64,000 nt of DNA from Plecoglossus altivelis (taxonomy: Eukaryota > Chordata > Actinopteri > Osmeriformes > Plecoglossidae). The stretch's first letter is position 1, and the number at the start of each line of letters is the position of its first letter. Position numbers and translations under genes: made by a program. This document shows, one piece after another, positions 46,201-57,341 of this stretch. Location of the stretch: positions 6,111,272 to 6,175,271 of the forward strand of contig BROE01000023.1 of assembly GCA_036571765.1 (NCBI GenBank), in the 5' to 3' direction. Under the pieces are notes generated by a model, which saw only the letters and a list, made by a program, of their open reading frames with translations, had not been told where the DNA came from and ran no database searches.

Positions 46201-48517
46201 GTGGGGTGTCAGGGGGTGTCCGTGCCCCGGAGATTGGGCTAAGGTTTCAGGAGCATGAGTGATGAGTGGGAACGCTGGACAGCTCCTTGCACATGAGTCC
46301 CAACCCCCTCCCCCCAGCCCTCAGGTCGTAGCTCTTCCACGCACCCTGCAAGTCTGACTTAACATCTCTACTGGTGTTCTGGAACTCCCTGGGGGGGTTC
46401 ACTGTCAATGCAACCGCTGCTGTATCTGTCAGGACGAGCTACAGGGCTCAATTGGGGCAAAGCCCTTCCAGCGACGGAAAAATCCCAAACGTACCATGCT
46501 CAATTTCATGCTAAGAAACGGCGAGGGCAGTGTATCAGTATCAAACAGTCGAACTCTCCCCGTACGAAGGGTCAGGTGTCACGTTCAGGAAGAACTCTGG
46601 GGTCAAAGGTAAGACCACCCCCCCCTTCTCTATTTGGAGTGACTGTGTGGTCACAAGACCTGTCAGGATGGGGTTAGGAGGGGGAGGAAGGGCGGGGAGA
46701 AGAACCAGGAAGTCTCCGCTGGCCTCGTGGTGATTTGATGACCGTGGTCCTCGCCCATGTGCTGGCCCACATGTCCCTCTCCTCTGGGGCTGGAGAGGGA
46801 GCTCTAGAGTGGGCATGACCGGGCTCAGGTGGGCCCTGGAGGCTGACGGGGCCCAACGCAGACGTGGTCAGATGCAGGAGCACTCAGAGAGTGTCACCTC
46901 TCTCCTATGACTCTCAAAAACAGATGGCCAAAAACGTTTGGTACAACATATTCGAATTAGCACACAGACACACGCACAGTTCATCTTAAATAGAACCTGA
47001 CCTAACTGACCTAAATTGTTTACTTCTAGAAAGCCCCCTTAAATCAGAGCCCGCAGAGTTATCCTGTGTCAGGCTAGTGGCGTGCCATGTAGGTGGTAAC
47101 GTGAACGAAGAGGTGGACGAACAGGTGAAGTGGAAAATGTCCATGGACGCCAGCCTGTCACCTAGTAAAAGTGAGAAGCAGGTGAGGCAGAGTAAATATA
47201 GGCCAGCGAGTCTCTACACCGCACTCTGCCTCACCAGGGGAGCAGGAGGCAAGATAGAGGGCAGGGGGAGAGAGGACGAGAGAGGAAGAGCGATGCCATC
47301 GCCGATAATCGGTCGGAAGACAAAAACGTTGAAGTTGAGTGGATGGGAAGGAGGGAGAGGAGGAGGGTAATGGGACAGTAAGAGGAGGACAGCAGTCAGT
47401 GTTGAGCGGTCAGATTAGCAGCAACTGGTCCTGTCACACCTGCTTTGGTTCCTCAGCCACAGGCTGGGTGAAGCCTGGCCATTTGATGTGTCATTAGGCC
47501 ACTTAAGCGCTACAGAGGCAACGTGCTAGGTAGGCTGTTCAACCAAAACCAGGTCCGCAGCAACGACCTCACGGAATTGGACTATAACTGGAGGGAAGAA
47601 TGACTTCATGAGTGATCATGTGATCACATTACATGATTGAGTGTGTTACATAGGAGATGTTGCTGATGCATTGCTGGGGAACAATAGTGCACAACTAAGA
47701 TGGTCCCAATGCCAATGTGAATGGGCATTTAAGTACATAGGCAGTTTTGATAGACATGGCAGCTGAGCTAGAGAGGTACAGCAAAAAAAGGCTGAACAGT
47801 TAGCTACCAATTTTATGAGGGAAAAACTGCTAGGCACATTTTTTTTCCAGCAACTACTTTTGTAGAACCTGGCAGAGCGTTTAAGGGTTCACGTTTAAGG
47901 GATGAGTTTTAGGCACCGACACACTATGTGCATTATTTTACCGAAGGGTGCTCGGCAATATCCGTACCGTTTTCTTGTCTTATCCTTAGACAAACTGAAA
48001 CTCACCGAAAATCAACGTTGTGTGTTGCTAGCTAGCTCGCCAGCTAATATTAAAGTATCCGACCCAGCGCAAGGAGTGTCCGGAGACATTACCACCCAGT
48101 TCCAAACTATCAAGTTAACTCGCCCCAGAAGATATCGAACAGTGCAATAAGCAAGCTGGTTACACACAATTAATAAACTGTTTTGAATAAGCATGTGTGA
48201 GCTTCGTCCAAGCCTGAGGTGCTAACAAGAAGCTACGCTATCCATACGACGTTATCATTTGTCTAGCCAGGCCTCTTAAAATGATGCGACTCTAGAAATT
48301 CTGGTTAGCTACCTAGCTTACGTCGTTAGCTAACTAGCTGACTGGCCTAGCTTAGTTGGCTATCTTGCTAGCAACAGAACAAAACAGTTTGTCCTTCTTC
48401 CAGTTTGCCCAACACTTGTCGACCAATTTCTCCTGACAGTTAATATTTACTTGTCTAAATGTTTACCTTGTAAAAGGCCCCATTCGAGCCGCGAACCTCC
48501 ACCGCCAGCCCGTCCAT
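36682..48517 (-). CDS. fxr2: FMR1 autosomal homolog 2 (FXR2), complete, 17 coding exons
   Basis: Ribosome-associated RNA-binding protein of the fragile X family. Exons in transcript order: 48517-48467, 45461-45409, 44381-44288, 44117-44046, 42668-42520, 42254-42161, 41905-41789, 41547-41377, 41227-41149, 40752-40643, 39992-39906, 38243-38021, 37930-37751, 37653-37450, 37293-37186, 36958-36870, 36792-36682. They total 1992 nt, 663 aa, with every junction in phase. Domains: tandem Tudor/Agenet (residues about 4-115), KH0, KH1 with GSHG (about 222-267), KH2 with GKNG (about 290-330), an RGG-type GRGRGRR region, and the basic stretch RPQRRNRSRRRRNRGNR, which marks FXR2 rather than FXR1 or FMR1. 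It ends LVNGVS as in mammals. The N-terminus (MDGLAVEVRGS) is shorter than mammalian FXR2. Intron 1 is about 3 kb. Other introns hold GA and GT tracts. Confidence 0.96.
37021..37095. repeat. 19-bp tandem repeat in an fxr2 intron
   Basis: Four copies of a 19-bp unit (cgctcacgaggacggcccc), the last one diverged. They lie in the intron between exons 37186-37293 and 36870-36958. Confidence 0.93.
38252..38385. repeat. GA-rich repeat of 18-bp units beside an fxr2 exon
   Basis: Repeats of agagagagggcgagggag begin about 8 bp from the acceptor of exon 38021-38243. On the transcribed strand they form a CT-rich polypyrimidine tract. Confidence 0.92.
38763..38996. repeat. GA and GT microsatellites with one unresolved base
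   Basis: A pure GA run (38763-38816), then a GT run with an N at 38906, then gagagagagggtgaggga units. The N suggests an assembly gap or low-quality base in the repeat. Confidence 0.93.
40770..40985. repeat. GA-rich minisatellite in an fxr2 intron
   Basis: Units of about 40 bp alternate gagagagaga runs with atcaggggagaggcag. They lie between exons 40643-40752 and 41149-41227. Confidence 0.92.
41700..41766. repeat. GT microsatellite in an fxr2 intron
   Basis: GT run ending about 20 bp before the donor of exon 41789-41905 (minus-strand gene). Confidence 0.92.
41915..42113. repeat. Purine-rich minisatellite in an fxr2 intron
   Basis: Imperfect units of about 21 bp, ggaggagggggtgagacagg and variants, fill most of the intron between exons 41789-41905 and 42161-42254. 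Confidence 0.9.
43480..43700. repeat. GT-rich degenerate minisatellite in an fxr2 intron
   Basis: Repeats of gtgtgtggctgtaggagtga-like units of about 28-30 bp lie in the intron between exons 42520-42668 and 44046-44117. This intron also has a short GA tract (43138-43163) and a CA tract (43191-43223). Confidence 0.9.
44400..44555. repeat. GA microsatellite in an fxr2 intron
   Basis: GA-rich with gacacagagagag interruptions. It begins about 20 bp outside the acceptor of exon 44288-44381. Confidence 0.92.
45025..45225. repeat. Minisatellite of ggggctggggaca + gagagag units
   Basis: About seven imperfect units of 25-30 bp combine a ctggggacagaggagagaga core with variable GA runs. They lie in an fxr2 intron. 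Confidence 0.92.
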
Positions 48518-49310
48518 AGTCGTCGGTAGATCCCCACGACTATGCTTATCTGAAGCCGCTAAGACTCCGTGTGCGTCCGGTACCACCCCCAGCTTCGCTG
48601 GCCCGTCGCCGCTCTCCGGCCGCTTGTGGATTTCCAGTGTTTCGGGTGGTGGGAGAGGGGCAATAGTGAAGGTGTTGGGAGTTGGATGTTGATACCAACG
48701 GGTAACGTTGAAATGAAGATCCGACCCCCAGTAGTCTACCTCAAAACGTTGGCAGGCTATTTAATTAGCCTCACTAGCTTGATATCTCGCTCAAGCAAAG
48801 TACTGCGCTTCGGAGCAACACCGGGCTGTCAAGTTGATTTCGCCTCAAGAGCAAATTTCACGCTAGTAAGCTAGCAAGCTAACGTTATGATGCTATGACG
48901 AGGAGGGAGGATGTCGTTAGCAAATAGCCGGCTAACCTATATCGCTTCTTAGCCAGCTAAGACCACATTGATTTCGTGCAGGTATTCTATATTAAGCTAA
49001 TACAGGCGTCGCGGTGAAGTGTTTGAAGAAAGTAGTCGCCGGGGATTCTTTTTCTCTCTTTTGTATTATAATCTGCTGCGAAGTCCCCCTCCCGAACAAA
49101 CGTTTGTGGTGCACTATTGCCCGGCAACTCCTTAACTCCAACTACCCGTCCCCACAAACGCACGCCGACAGAGTGAATGAGAATGGGACTGAATGACCTC
49201 GAAATCCCACCCCTCCCTCAACAAAACCCACCCAAAGGCCAGTATCAGGCCTATGATTGGTTAAGACACTCGTCTGTCAAACAATGTTTTCCTTTATTGG
49301 TTTGGTAATT
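48518..49310 (-). promoter_or_regulatory. fxr2: Presumed fxr2 promoter and 5' UTR region
   Basis: This is the sequence immediately upstream of the fxr2 start codon. Two inverted CCAAT boxes (attgg on the plus strand) lie at 49256-49260 and 49296-49300, exactly 40 bp apart and pointing toward fxr2. This is a spacing seen in NF-Y-type promoters. The segment nearer the gene is comparatively GC-rich with scattered CpG. The transcription start cannot be placed from sequence alone. Confidence 0.4.
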
Positions 49311-52051
49311 AAAGGCTGGTCCAAATGGGATAGATCCGCATATATTGGTGATGCTGTCTGTCAGTTAAGTGGTTGCCCAAATGAAGGGATTCGATTCAGA
49401 TTATGAATGACTATCTTTTAGAATACCAAAAACCAGTGTGAAACTGATTACTAATAGCAGTCTGAAGTCCACAGAAACACGGAACATGTTTTCATTCTTC
49501 TTTTTTTTTTTTTTTTACTTAGGCGTATGCAACCTATATTATGTCATGTAAATTGGTTTACCCTTTTAACCATTTCACCATGCTGGGCTGCTTGAGCTCA
49601 GAGAGAGAGATGGTTTAAGCAGCAGTCGGAAAGAGAGCAGACAGTGTCCAGACAGCACACAATCACTGTCACACGAATATGGGCCGACACCATCAACTTT
49701 CCTTATATCTTCATTTAGCCATAATATAGCACAATTTGCACTCCACACTTTGTAATAAAAAAAGCACCGTATTTCAATTTCTTTGTCAACTGCATTGAAG
49801 TTGACGGCGTATCCTTGTTTTTCCAGCAGGTCGCAGTGTTTAGCGGTTCAGTGGTAGTGATGGGTCACACTTGGCTTCTTTCGAGAGCTTCGAAAAGAAG
49901 CTTCGAGTCTTCGAAAGCAGAACGCTGGGTGGCTCAAAGTGGATGTGTGAAAAAGACACACCGCAGTGCAAGGATGCCATCACGCAACAAGAAAAAAGAT
50001 AGCACTTACGGCGGGCGTAGGTTCAGTATTGGTCATCTAGATACATTTCTGTTTAAGTCACACTTCTGCATATTTTATAAACGCAGTATTCATTAGCCGA
50101 TACTTTTAGACGTGTAAATGTAACCCATACATTTGATCTATACCTGTGAGGGCATGTGCCACCTTAACATATACATAACTAAGCTTGCCTGGTGTATATA
50201 CGAACCCCTGTTAAGATGTACTTGTTGTCAGTCAAAATCCTGCAGTACAAATAATGTCGGTTTAACATGTAATTACATTTTTATGCCTTTTATTTCGATA
50301 AGCACAAGTGAAAAAATATAAATATAAACCCGCTACAACCAATAGTCATGTGTCCAATTGTTTAATTGATATCACGAGATTCTGTAACGCACTCTCCAGA
50401 CAGATCTTATAGACTGATGTTGGATACTAGCATCTCATAGAATATAAACATGTTTATAAGTTGTTACACCTTGCTAAACAAGCACCCTATTGAATTTGGG
50501 GTTGGAAACTTGTATGAAACTTCCTTTCATGTAAATTGAGCTGTCGGGTACATGGGTTGTACAAGCTAAACATTTCCTCATCAGCATTTCATGTTCAGTT
50601 CTGATCTTGACCTGTTTACTTGTCTGGCAAGAGGTGAATCGATCTGCTGCCCACGAATACCTACTGCAGTTGAAAGGACGCAGGTAATTTTGTTTTATTT
50701 TAGTATATTTATATGTTTTATAATTTACTGGCTAATTCAAAATGGTAAACTTACATTCGTATTTAAAATAGTCAAAATTTCTGCCATTTATTAATGTATT
50801 TATCTACGTATTTATTTATTTATTTACTTACGTATTTGTTTATTTAACATGTGTTTAAAACCATGTTGTAATGGTGGTTGGATGTATAGGCTAATATGTT
50901 ATTCCGTTACTGATGTCAAAAACAGGAAACTATTATCTGAAATCTTTGGCACACGGAAACTAAGCCACAAAAGATAAGATCTTTCTGGCCCAAATCAACA
51001 TTTGCAGGTGGGCAATGGCAGGCTTTCATAAATATACGCCTTGGTCTAAGTTAATCACGCTCTGGTTATTATATATTTTTCTTGTCTCTCATGTGCGTAA
51101 GCAAAGATTCTGCATAATGTGACTCGAGTTGCCTATGCGTCAAAAATGATCTTGGAGGAGATGTCTGGAGGAGGAACGGCGCCTTAGAGCAGTGGTGTTC
51201 ATCCTTTGAAACATATCCAATTTATCAGCGATTGCAATTTATTTCACAAAACCACAATTCGAATAAAGGTTATCAATCAGTCAAGGTTATCAATCAGTCA
51301 ACAAATCACCAGTTTATTTATAGAGCAATCATGTAAATCGCAAGGGTTTCCATTGCATAGCTATGTTCAGGATAGAGTAGGTAATTCATGTCTATTTTAT
51401 AATCCTGGCTTAGCACAGGAGTTTTTTTTTTAACGCCTAGGCCGCTGATAGGAGACACAATTCACGTAAGACCGGACTCATCACGCCATATTCCCCCTCT
51501 AAGAGACAAAACGTATTAGATCAGAGCTGTCAAAGTTGTCATAGAATGTTTGGGTGCTTGAAAATACCTTTCCGCGTTGGTCTGAGGAGATCATCAGATA
51601 CTTAGATTTAATTATAGCTACTGATGATTATCTCCGATCATTTTACTTCACGTGCAGGCTACACTCGTTCTATTTTGGGTGGTTACACTTCCTACATGAA
51701 ATACAGTAGGCCACATTATGACAGTTAGTATGATTTTATCAATCATCCCATGAGTTGTAATGGTCAAAGCAAGGATTAGCTGGTATCACGGTGCCTTTGC
51801 GGTTCTTCCATAACATCCAATATTTCCCAGATTTGTATTTGATAAAATAATGCAAGTAATGCTTGTTAGGGAAATATCTAACATTGTCCTTGTGATTAAA
51901 AATGAAATAATTAAACAAAATGAAAGTCTTGGTTTAATTAAAACATGCTGCAAGTAAATGTATGAAAATGTCCTTAATTGTTTCCCAGGATTCATTGCAA
52001 GACCGGACTGCATCTGCCAATCAGCTGCAACGCCTCAGAAGCCTTCCCAAA
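49311..52051. other. Intergenic region between fxr2 and the PTGDR2-like receptor
   Basis: AT-rich, mostly unique sequence without a recognised gene. An acceptor-like site (tttcccag, about 51988) precedes the receptor's coding exon, so a 5' UTR exon upstream is probable. Small items: a 17-bp tandem duplication (aaggttatcaatcagtc, twice, near 51267-51300), tattta repeats near 50805-50850, and a ttcgaag-rich stretch at about 49880-49920 that could be a DNA-transposon relic. Confidence 0.5.
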
Positions 52052-53167
52052 ATGTCCAACACCAGCCACCCTGTGTATTGCCCCCTGATCGAACAGATGG
52101 TTAACTCCACCTCCAGAAATGGAAGCAGCTCAGCCATGGTGTGGATCCACGGCCTGATCTCCGCCTTGGGCATCCTGCAGAACGTGCTGATCCTGGGTGT
52201 GATCGGCCTGCGAGTGCGCCGCACGGTCATCAGCGTTTGGATCCTCAATCTGGCAGCTTCCGACTTCCTGGCCACCGCCTCCCTGCCTTTCTTTACCTTC
52301 TTCATGGCCCAAGGTAATACCTGGATCCTGGGCACCACCTTCTGCCAAATACATTCCTCCATCTTCTTCCTCAACATGTTTGTCAGTGGGTTGCTGCTGG
52401 GAGCCATTTCCCTGGATCGCTGTCTGGTGGTGATTAAGCCAATATGGGCCCAGAACCATAGGAACATCAAGGTGGTCAGCAGAGTGTGTGGCCTTATCTG
52501 GGTCGTGTCTATCGTCTGCACCATCCCCTTTTATCTCTTCCGTGACACCATCGAAAAGCGCTCTGGCCAAGTTTTGTGTTATTATAATTATGCCAAATTT
52601 CTACCCGAGGGAGAAGTTGATGTTTCTGGGTTGTGCTGGGCGAGGCAGGAGGCCCTCGCTGTGGTCAAACTCATCGTGGCTTTCCTGCTTCCCCTGGCGT
52701 GCATCGTCAGCAGCTATGTGATGGTGCACTGCAGACTGAAAGAGAGAGGCCACCGGAGCTCCTTCAGGTTCGTGCGCCTGATCGTGGCCGTGGTTGTGAG
52801 CTTCGTGGCCTGCTGGGCGCCGTACCATATCCTCAGCATCCTGGAAGCGTTGGCGCCTCGCGGATCACGCATGCAGGGCATCACGGCCATAAACCTGCCC
52901 TACGCTGCCACATTCTCCTTCCTTAACGCCGTGCTCAATCCCGCTCTCTACGTGTTCAGCTGCCCCAACCTGTGCATCAAAATCCGTCAGTCCCTCTGCG
53001 TCGTTCTGGAAAACGTGCTGGCAGAGGACATAGGGGAGCTGTCACGACGACGAAGCACAGTCCAGTCCTCTATCAACACCTCAGAGATGCTGTTGAGACA
53101 GAAGAGCACCGTCACCCCTCCTCCTGAACAGAAAGAGGATGATAAAGGAAGGGATGAGAAGCAATAG
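52052..53167 (+). CDS. ptgdr2: Prostaglandin D2 receptor 2 (CRTH2/GPR44)-like GPCR
   Basis: Class A seven-transmembrane receptor, single coding exon, 371 aa from the chosen start. The first in-frame ATG is at 51962. The one at 52052 is preferred because the protein then opens MSNTSHPVYCPLIEQM, which lines up with the CRTH2 N-terminus, and because a likely acceptor at about 51988 removes the earlier ATG. Hallmarks: N-glycosylation sites before TM1, SDFLATASLPFFTFF in TM2, CQIHSSIFFLNMFVSG in TM3, the DRC variant of DRY (SLDRCLVV, as in CRTH2), WAQNHR in ICL2, FRDTI and CYYN in ECL2, CWAPYH in TM6 and NPALY in TM7. The Ser/Thr-rich tail fits Gi-coupled receptor regulation. Mammalian CRTH2 binds prostaglandin D2 in leukocytes; the ligand for this protein is inferred only. 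Confidence 0.86.
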   Translation: MSNTSHPVYCPLIEQMVNSTSRNGSSSAMVWIHGLISALGILQNVLILGVIGLRVRRTVISVWILNLAASDFLATASLPFFTFFMAQGNTWILGTTFCQIHSSIFFLNMFVSGLLLGAISLDRCLVVIKPIWAQNHRNIKVVSRVCGLIWVVSIVCTIPFYLFRDTIEKRSGQVLCYYNYAKFLPEGEVDVSGLCWARQEALAVVKLIVAFLLPLACIVSSYVMVHCRLKERGHRSSFRFVRLIVAVVVSFVACWAPYHILSILEALAPRGSRMQGITAINLPYAATFSFLNAVLNPALYVFSCPNLCIKIRQSLCVVLENVLAEDIGELSRRRSTVQSSINTSEMLLRQKSTVTPPPEQKEDDKGRDEKQ

Positions 53168-53652
53168 AGAAACAACCATCCTAATGGGAAGGAGGAGAGG
53201 AGAAGGTGGTTCTGAGGAGAAGGAGGTTCTGAGGAGAGGGAGGTTCTCTGGAGCAGGAGGTTCTGGGGAACAGGAGGTTCTGAGGAGAAGGTACTGTACT
53301 GATATGTACTGAAAGGTTGTGAGGTTGAAGACCATAGCTATAACCTATGTGAGAAAAGCCTTGAAATACCATCTTGAACAGACCTTTGTCTGATTTTCTC
53401 ATTTGAATTAGTGTTATAAACAGTGTTATGCTACCTCAAAAAACAAAACTGAAAACTCAAATGAAATGTTATTGAAATTATGTAATGTTGTACCAGCTTT
53501 TAGATACATTACTAGAACTGTATTTGTTGACTGTAATTGCATAGTATTTAGAAATTAGTTGATTTGAATGTCATGATCCCAGCAGTTCTGCAGTTATTAT
53601 TGTGACTGTTTAAATTGAATGAGATAGAATTTCTGCTTTTATCTGTCTGGGA

Positions 53653-53887
53653 AATAAATTTACCACAAATGTATTTCTAAGCTGCCAAAAGGTGAACCAA
53701 AAACTTTCAACATCAGAGGATTGTGTACTGTGCATTTCTTTCTCATTTTAAAAGACAGAAGTTGCGAAACTGTGACAATGATGAAATTGCATCGTGCAAC
53801 ACGTATCAATGCGTTTATTTGGGTTATGAAATGCTTTATTTGTTTTCAAATGTTAACGCCAATACAAATCATTAAATGAAAAATAAA
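53653..53887. terminator. Overlapping polyadenylation signals of two convergent receptor genes
   Basis: On the plus strand AATAAA occurs at 53653-53658 and 53882-53887 (PTGDR2-like). On the minus strand AATAAA, read as tttatt, occurs at 53814-53819 and 53835-53840 (the GPCR ending at 54349). If the distal plus signal and a minus signal are both used, the 3' ends overlap. Confidence 0.55.
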
Positions 53888-54348
53888 ACCACAAAAAGAC
53901 AACGTATCATACTTTATGGAATCCATCCTGTCACATAACTCAACTTCGTGACTACTGAACATCTTTGCAATGGTGCCGCAGGAGATAACTGGAGAGAGTT
54001 CATACATTGTGTCCGATCTCCATCAACGTTCAAAAGTCTCCGAGCTGCAGAATAAGTTGTATCGTGTTCGTTGACATACAGAATATTTCCCCCCTCAGAC
54101 TGCCACTGCAAGTCCCAGCATGCAACATTTCTCCCAAGGGGTGGCACAATTGCTACGTTTCATTCTCAACACCCATTGTTCCTTAAGCTGGAAAAGTGAG
54201 TCAGTTCCTCGAACTGAGGACCCTCCCTCCTTCGAGAGCGACTGAATGCATCCACAGAGAACAGCAAACACAATGGCCAGACTCATTCTTTCAAAGGCCA
54301 GGGAACAGGGCCAGCACAGTTTGTTTAGTCCCCTCGGGTCTGTTTATC

Positions 54349-55474
54349 CTAAACGCTGATACTCTGGTCATGATGACCTCTGGCACTGAGAGGGACCTCC
54401 TTGGACGCTCTGTGCCGACGCCCCAGGCAGGGCAGAGACCTGCGGAGCTCAAGCCGGGCATCGTGGCACAGGAAGAAGTAGAACAGGGGGTCTAGAAGGG
54501 TATTGAGGCTGGTCAGGCCGTAGCACAGCCGGTAGGTCAGGAAAATGGACTGTTCCAGTTGGCAGGGTTTCACGGTCAGGAGCAGGGACACAAACCTGTA
54601 CCCCCCTACAAGGTGGTATGGTCCAAATATCACGATGAAGTTAATGGTGATGAGGGTGAGGATGCCGACGATCTTGTTGCGTTCGTGGTCGGAGACGGAG
54701 GGCGAGCGTTGTAGGGTCACACGGATGCGGGCGGAAGTATAGCTGCGAGGGATTGTAGGAGTAAGATAAACACTATCAGTGTGTCCCTAAAGATGCAGTA
54801 TGATTGTCTGGAAACATTCATATGTAGAAATAGAAACGGTATGGTGGGACTAAACGTGCATGAAATCCCTTTTAAACCACGCCTACTTACCCCAGTATTC
54901 CGCAAGGCAGAAGGAACCCGAGAACCACGGAGGCGATCTTGAAGTGGGCGAACCTGTGGCTGACGGGGTACTGCTCCAGACAGAGCTTTCTGTCCGCATC
55001 GAACACCGTGTTCAGGAGTCCAATCAGACAGAACAGGAAGGTCAACGTCCACACCACCACCCCCGACGCCGCCGCCACCCTCACCGTTCGCACGCCACGA
55101 CAGCTCAGGGGATGGACGATGGCCAGGCAGCGGTCGAGCGCGATGAGGCACAGGAAAACGACGCTGGCGTACACGTTCACGTAGAATATGTAACCCACAA
55201 ACTCGCAGGCGGGCTGTCCGTAGTGCCATCTGTGGCCCTCCTGCAAGTAGAGGATCCAGAGCGGCAGGGTGAGCAGCTGGAGGAGGTCGGAGAGTAAGAG
55301 GTTGAGGATGTAGACCAGCTGGCAGCCACCCCCGCCAGAGCGGCCCAGTTGGTACAGCCCCCAGAGGGAGAGCAGGTTGGATGGCAGACCCAGGGAAAAT
55401 GCAAAGCTGTAGATGTAGGTTAGACCATTAGTGTCACTGTCCAGGGACAGGTTGCAGCTGTCGTTATGGGACAT
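54349..55474 (-). CDS. Class A orphan-type GPCR, GPR4/GPR132 (proton/lysolipid)-like, 2 coding exons
   Basis: Exons in transcript order: 55474-54891 and 54742-54349. They total 978 nt, 325 aa, with the intron in phase 2 after TM5 (CGILG|Y). Seven hydrophobic segments are visible. The N-terminus is short with two N-linked sites. TM2 reads LLLSDLLQLLTLPLWILYL and ends in the LPLW motif of the GPR4/GPR65/GPR132 group. The TM3 region (YIFYVNVYASVVFLCLIALDRCLA) has DRC in place of DRY. TM6 has FGPYH and TM7 has the variant DPLFY. GPR4, GPR65, GPR68 and GPR132 sense extracellular acid or lipids. The group assignment rests on a few motifs and could be wrong, for example another P2Y-like orphan. The gene is convergent with the PTGDR2-like gene. 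Confidence 0.85.
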
Positions 55475-57229
55475 TGTCTCTCAAGCAGGAGGGAAACCCT
55501 GAGAAACTGCAGCGAGAACACGAGGAGTAGCAGGGTACTGTGGCTCAATTCTTCTTCCTTGAAAGCGATGACAGGCAGTTTTACGGTTGAGCCCATCCAA
55601 TTACTTGCTATAAAATGTAATCGCTCCTTTGAGGAAAATCGATGAAATAGACTGCTACCAGAGATATCTAAAATGAGATTAGTCCAGAGGTGTGTCCTCT
55701 GTTTGATGAACAGGTAAAGACTTGACTGTAGAATCAGTGTACCTCTGAAAGATGAGTCAAGTTCCACACAGATGTAAGAATGTTTTCCTTATCAAAATCT
55801 AACAACTACATGTTAGCAATATTTCACTGACAGCTACATGACAACCAAGACAACCACTAACATCCTTCTGAAGATGTCGTTCCATGACCGGGAGGGTCAA
55901 CAGGTGCACGCCACAAAATGTCAGATTCGCTTAAAGTACGCAACAAAACAAAACAACAGCTTGCCAATCGTGAGCATAAAGTTGGGTTTTATAGGTCTTC
56001 ATCGTTCATACTCAGCTTCCATGAAAAGAACGTGGGTCCGTCCAGAAAGCTCCGTTCCATCCACGTCTGGGCGACCTGTGCTCAGTGTCCGCGCTGAAGT
56101 GTACACGGCTCCTTCACTCGGCCTTGTCTATTTCGTAACTATTTCCTCTGCAGGAAACCCACTTTTTCAGCTTTAAAGGCAACATCCTGGGACAGGAGAA
56201 CGCCTTTCTTTTCCAGAACAAAAACAGGGCACTACCTCCCCTTTACCTCTCTCACTTTTTAAAACATCTCAACAGTCTATGCGCTCGAGACTGGATGACG
56301 GAGGAAGATGTTTGATTAAACGAACTGGAGAGGAGGACTAGGAACTTGTGGCTTGTATTGCACCAGTGGATTACAAGCATCTTAACAATGTGTCAATTTT
56401 AAACCCCAACTACCATCCTCTGCTCGTTCACTGTGAGCATTCAATGAGATGCAAGCCATTAGGGTTTAATCATTCAAGGCAGAATTATGTCAGAATTATG
56501 TGTCGGTGTTGTGGTAAAATTGTATTAGAAACAAATCCCTCATCTAGCTTTTCGATTTTCTATCAGTAGAAACAAACGTGCGGGACTGTGTTTTTCTGCG
56601 TGTGCGTGAGAAAGAACGAGCGTGTGCGTATCCTTGTGCAAGACAGCGATGACGCACACTACAGTGATCGCAATTGGTCTACCAGTGTGTGCAGTGCAGC
56701 AAGAGCCGACACTTCGTCTGAAATCACTCCAACCAAATAACAGCCGATTATGTATTGCTCAAACAGTCTTAGAAATGTATGAGTGCGAATAAACGAGAAT
56801 CGTGTACTCATAGCGGATTGCGCAGCGCTAGCTGTAGGTGTACTTGACCATATGTACACAGTAGGCTACCCTCAGTGAACTTTCAAGCATTCAAGCACAG
56901 GAAAAAAGTCTTCAGCACTGTTCAGATTGTGTGGGGAGATTAGGTGTGTTAAGACAATGAATCCTGGCTGTATTTTTACCACATGATTTCAGAGAGAGGA
57001 GGGTCTAATCACTCTCATCTCGTTTCTTTTCTTTGAAATGTCACCAGATGACTGATGAGGGCTTAGGTGTGGAACTATAAATGTTTTGTTTTGTGGAAAG
57101 ATAATGTTCTAAATGGAAACCAAAAGTTTACGTTGAATTGAGTATTTTAATTCAAGTTGGTTACATTTTATAGCTATATCGTGAAATTACAATTCATCAT
57201 AACATGATGAGAAAATAAAATCACGCAAT
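55475..57229. other. Intergenic region between the GPCR and the UGT
   Basis: No coding exon is recognised. The sequence is mixed-composition and mostly unique, with no long microsatellite. It includes the upstream region of the minus-strand receptor and the downstream flank of the UGT. Confidence 0.5.
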
Positions 57230-57235
57230 TTTATT
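57230..57235 (-). terminator. UGT polyadenylation signal (AATAAA)
   Basis: The plus strand reads tttatt at 57230-57235, so the minus strand has a canonical signal about 107 bp after the UGT stop codon. Confidence 0.65.
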
Positions 57236-57341
57236 TCACACAAACTATTTATGTTACATTTCGACATGAATTTCAGGGAACACGCGATCTAAACTAAAAT
57301 GCGCAGACATTCTATGGCTAGATGAAAACATCTCCTCTACG

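Noticed and set aside
52021..52524. 167-codon minus-strand frame opposite the PTGDR2-like receptor
   Set aside because: Antisense shadow. The plus-strand 7TM receptor explains the long open frame.
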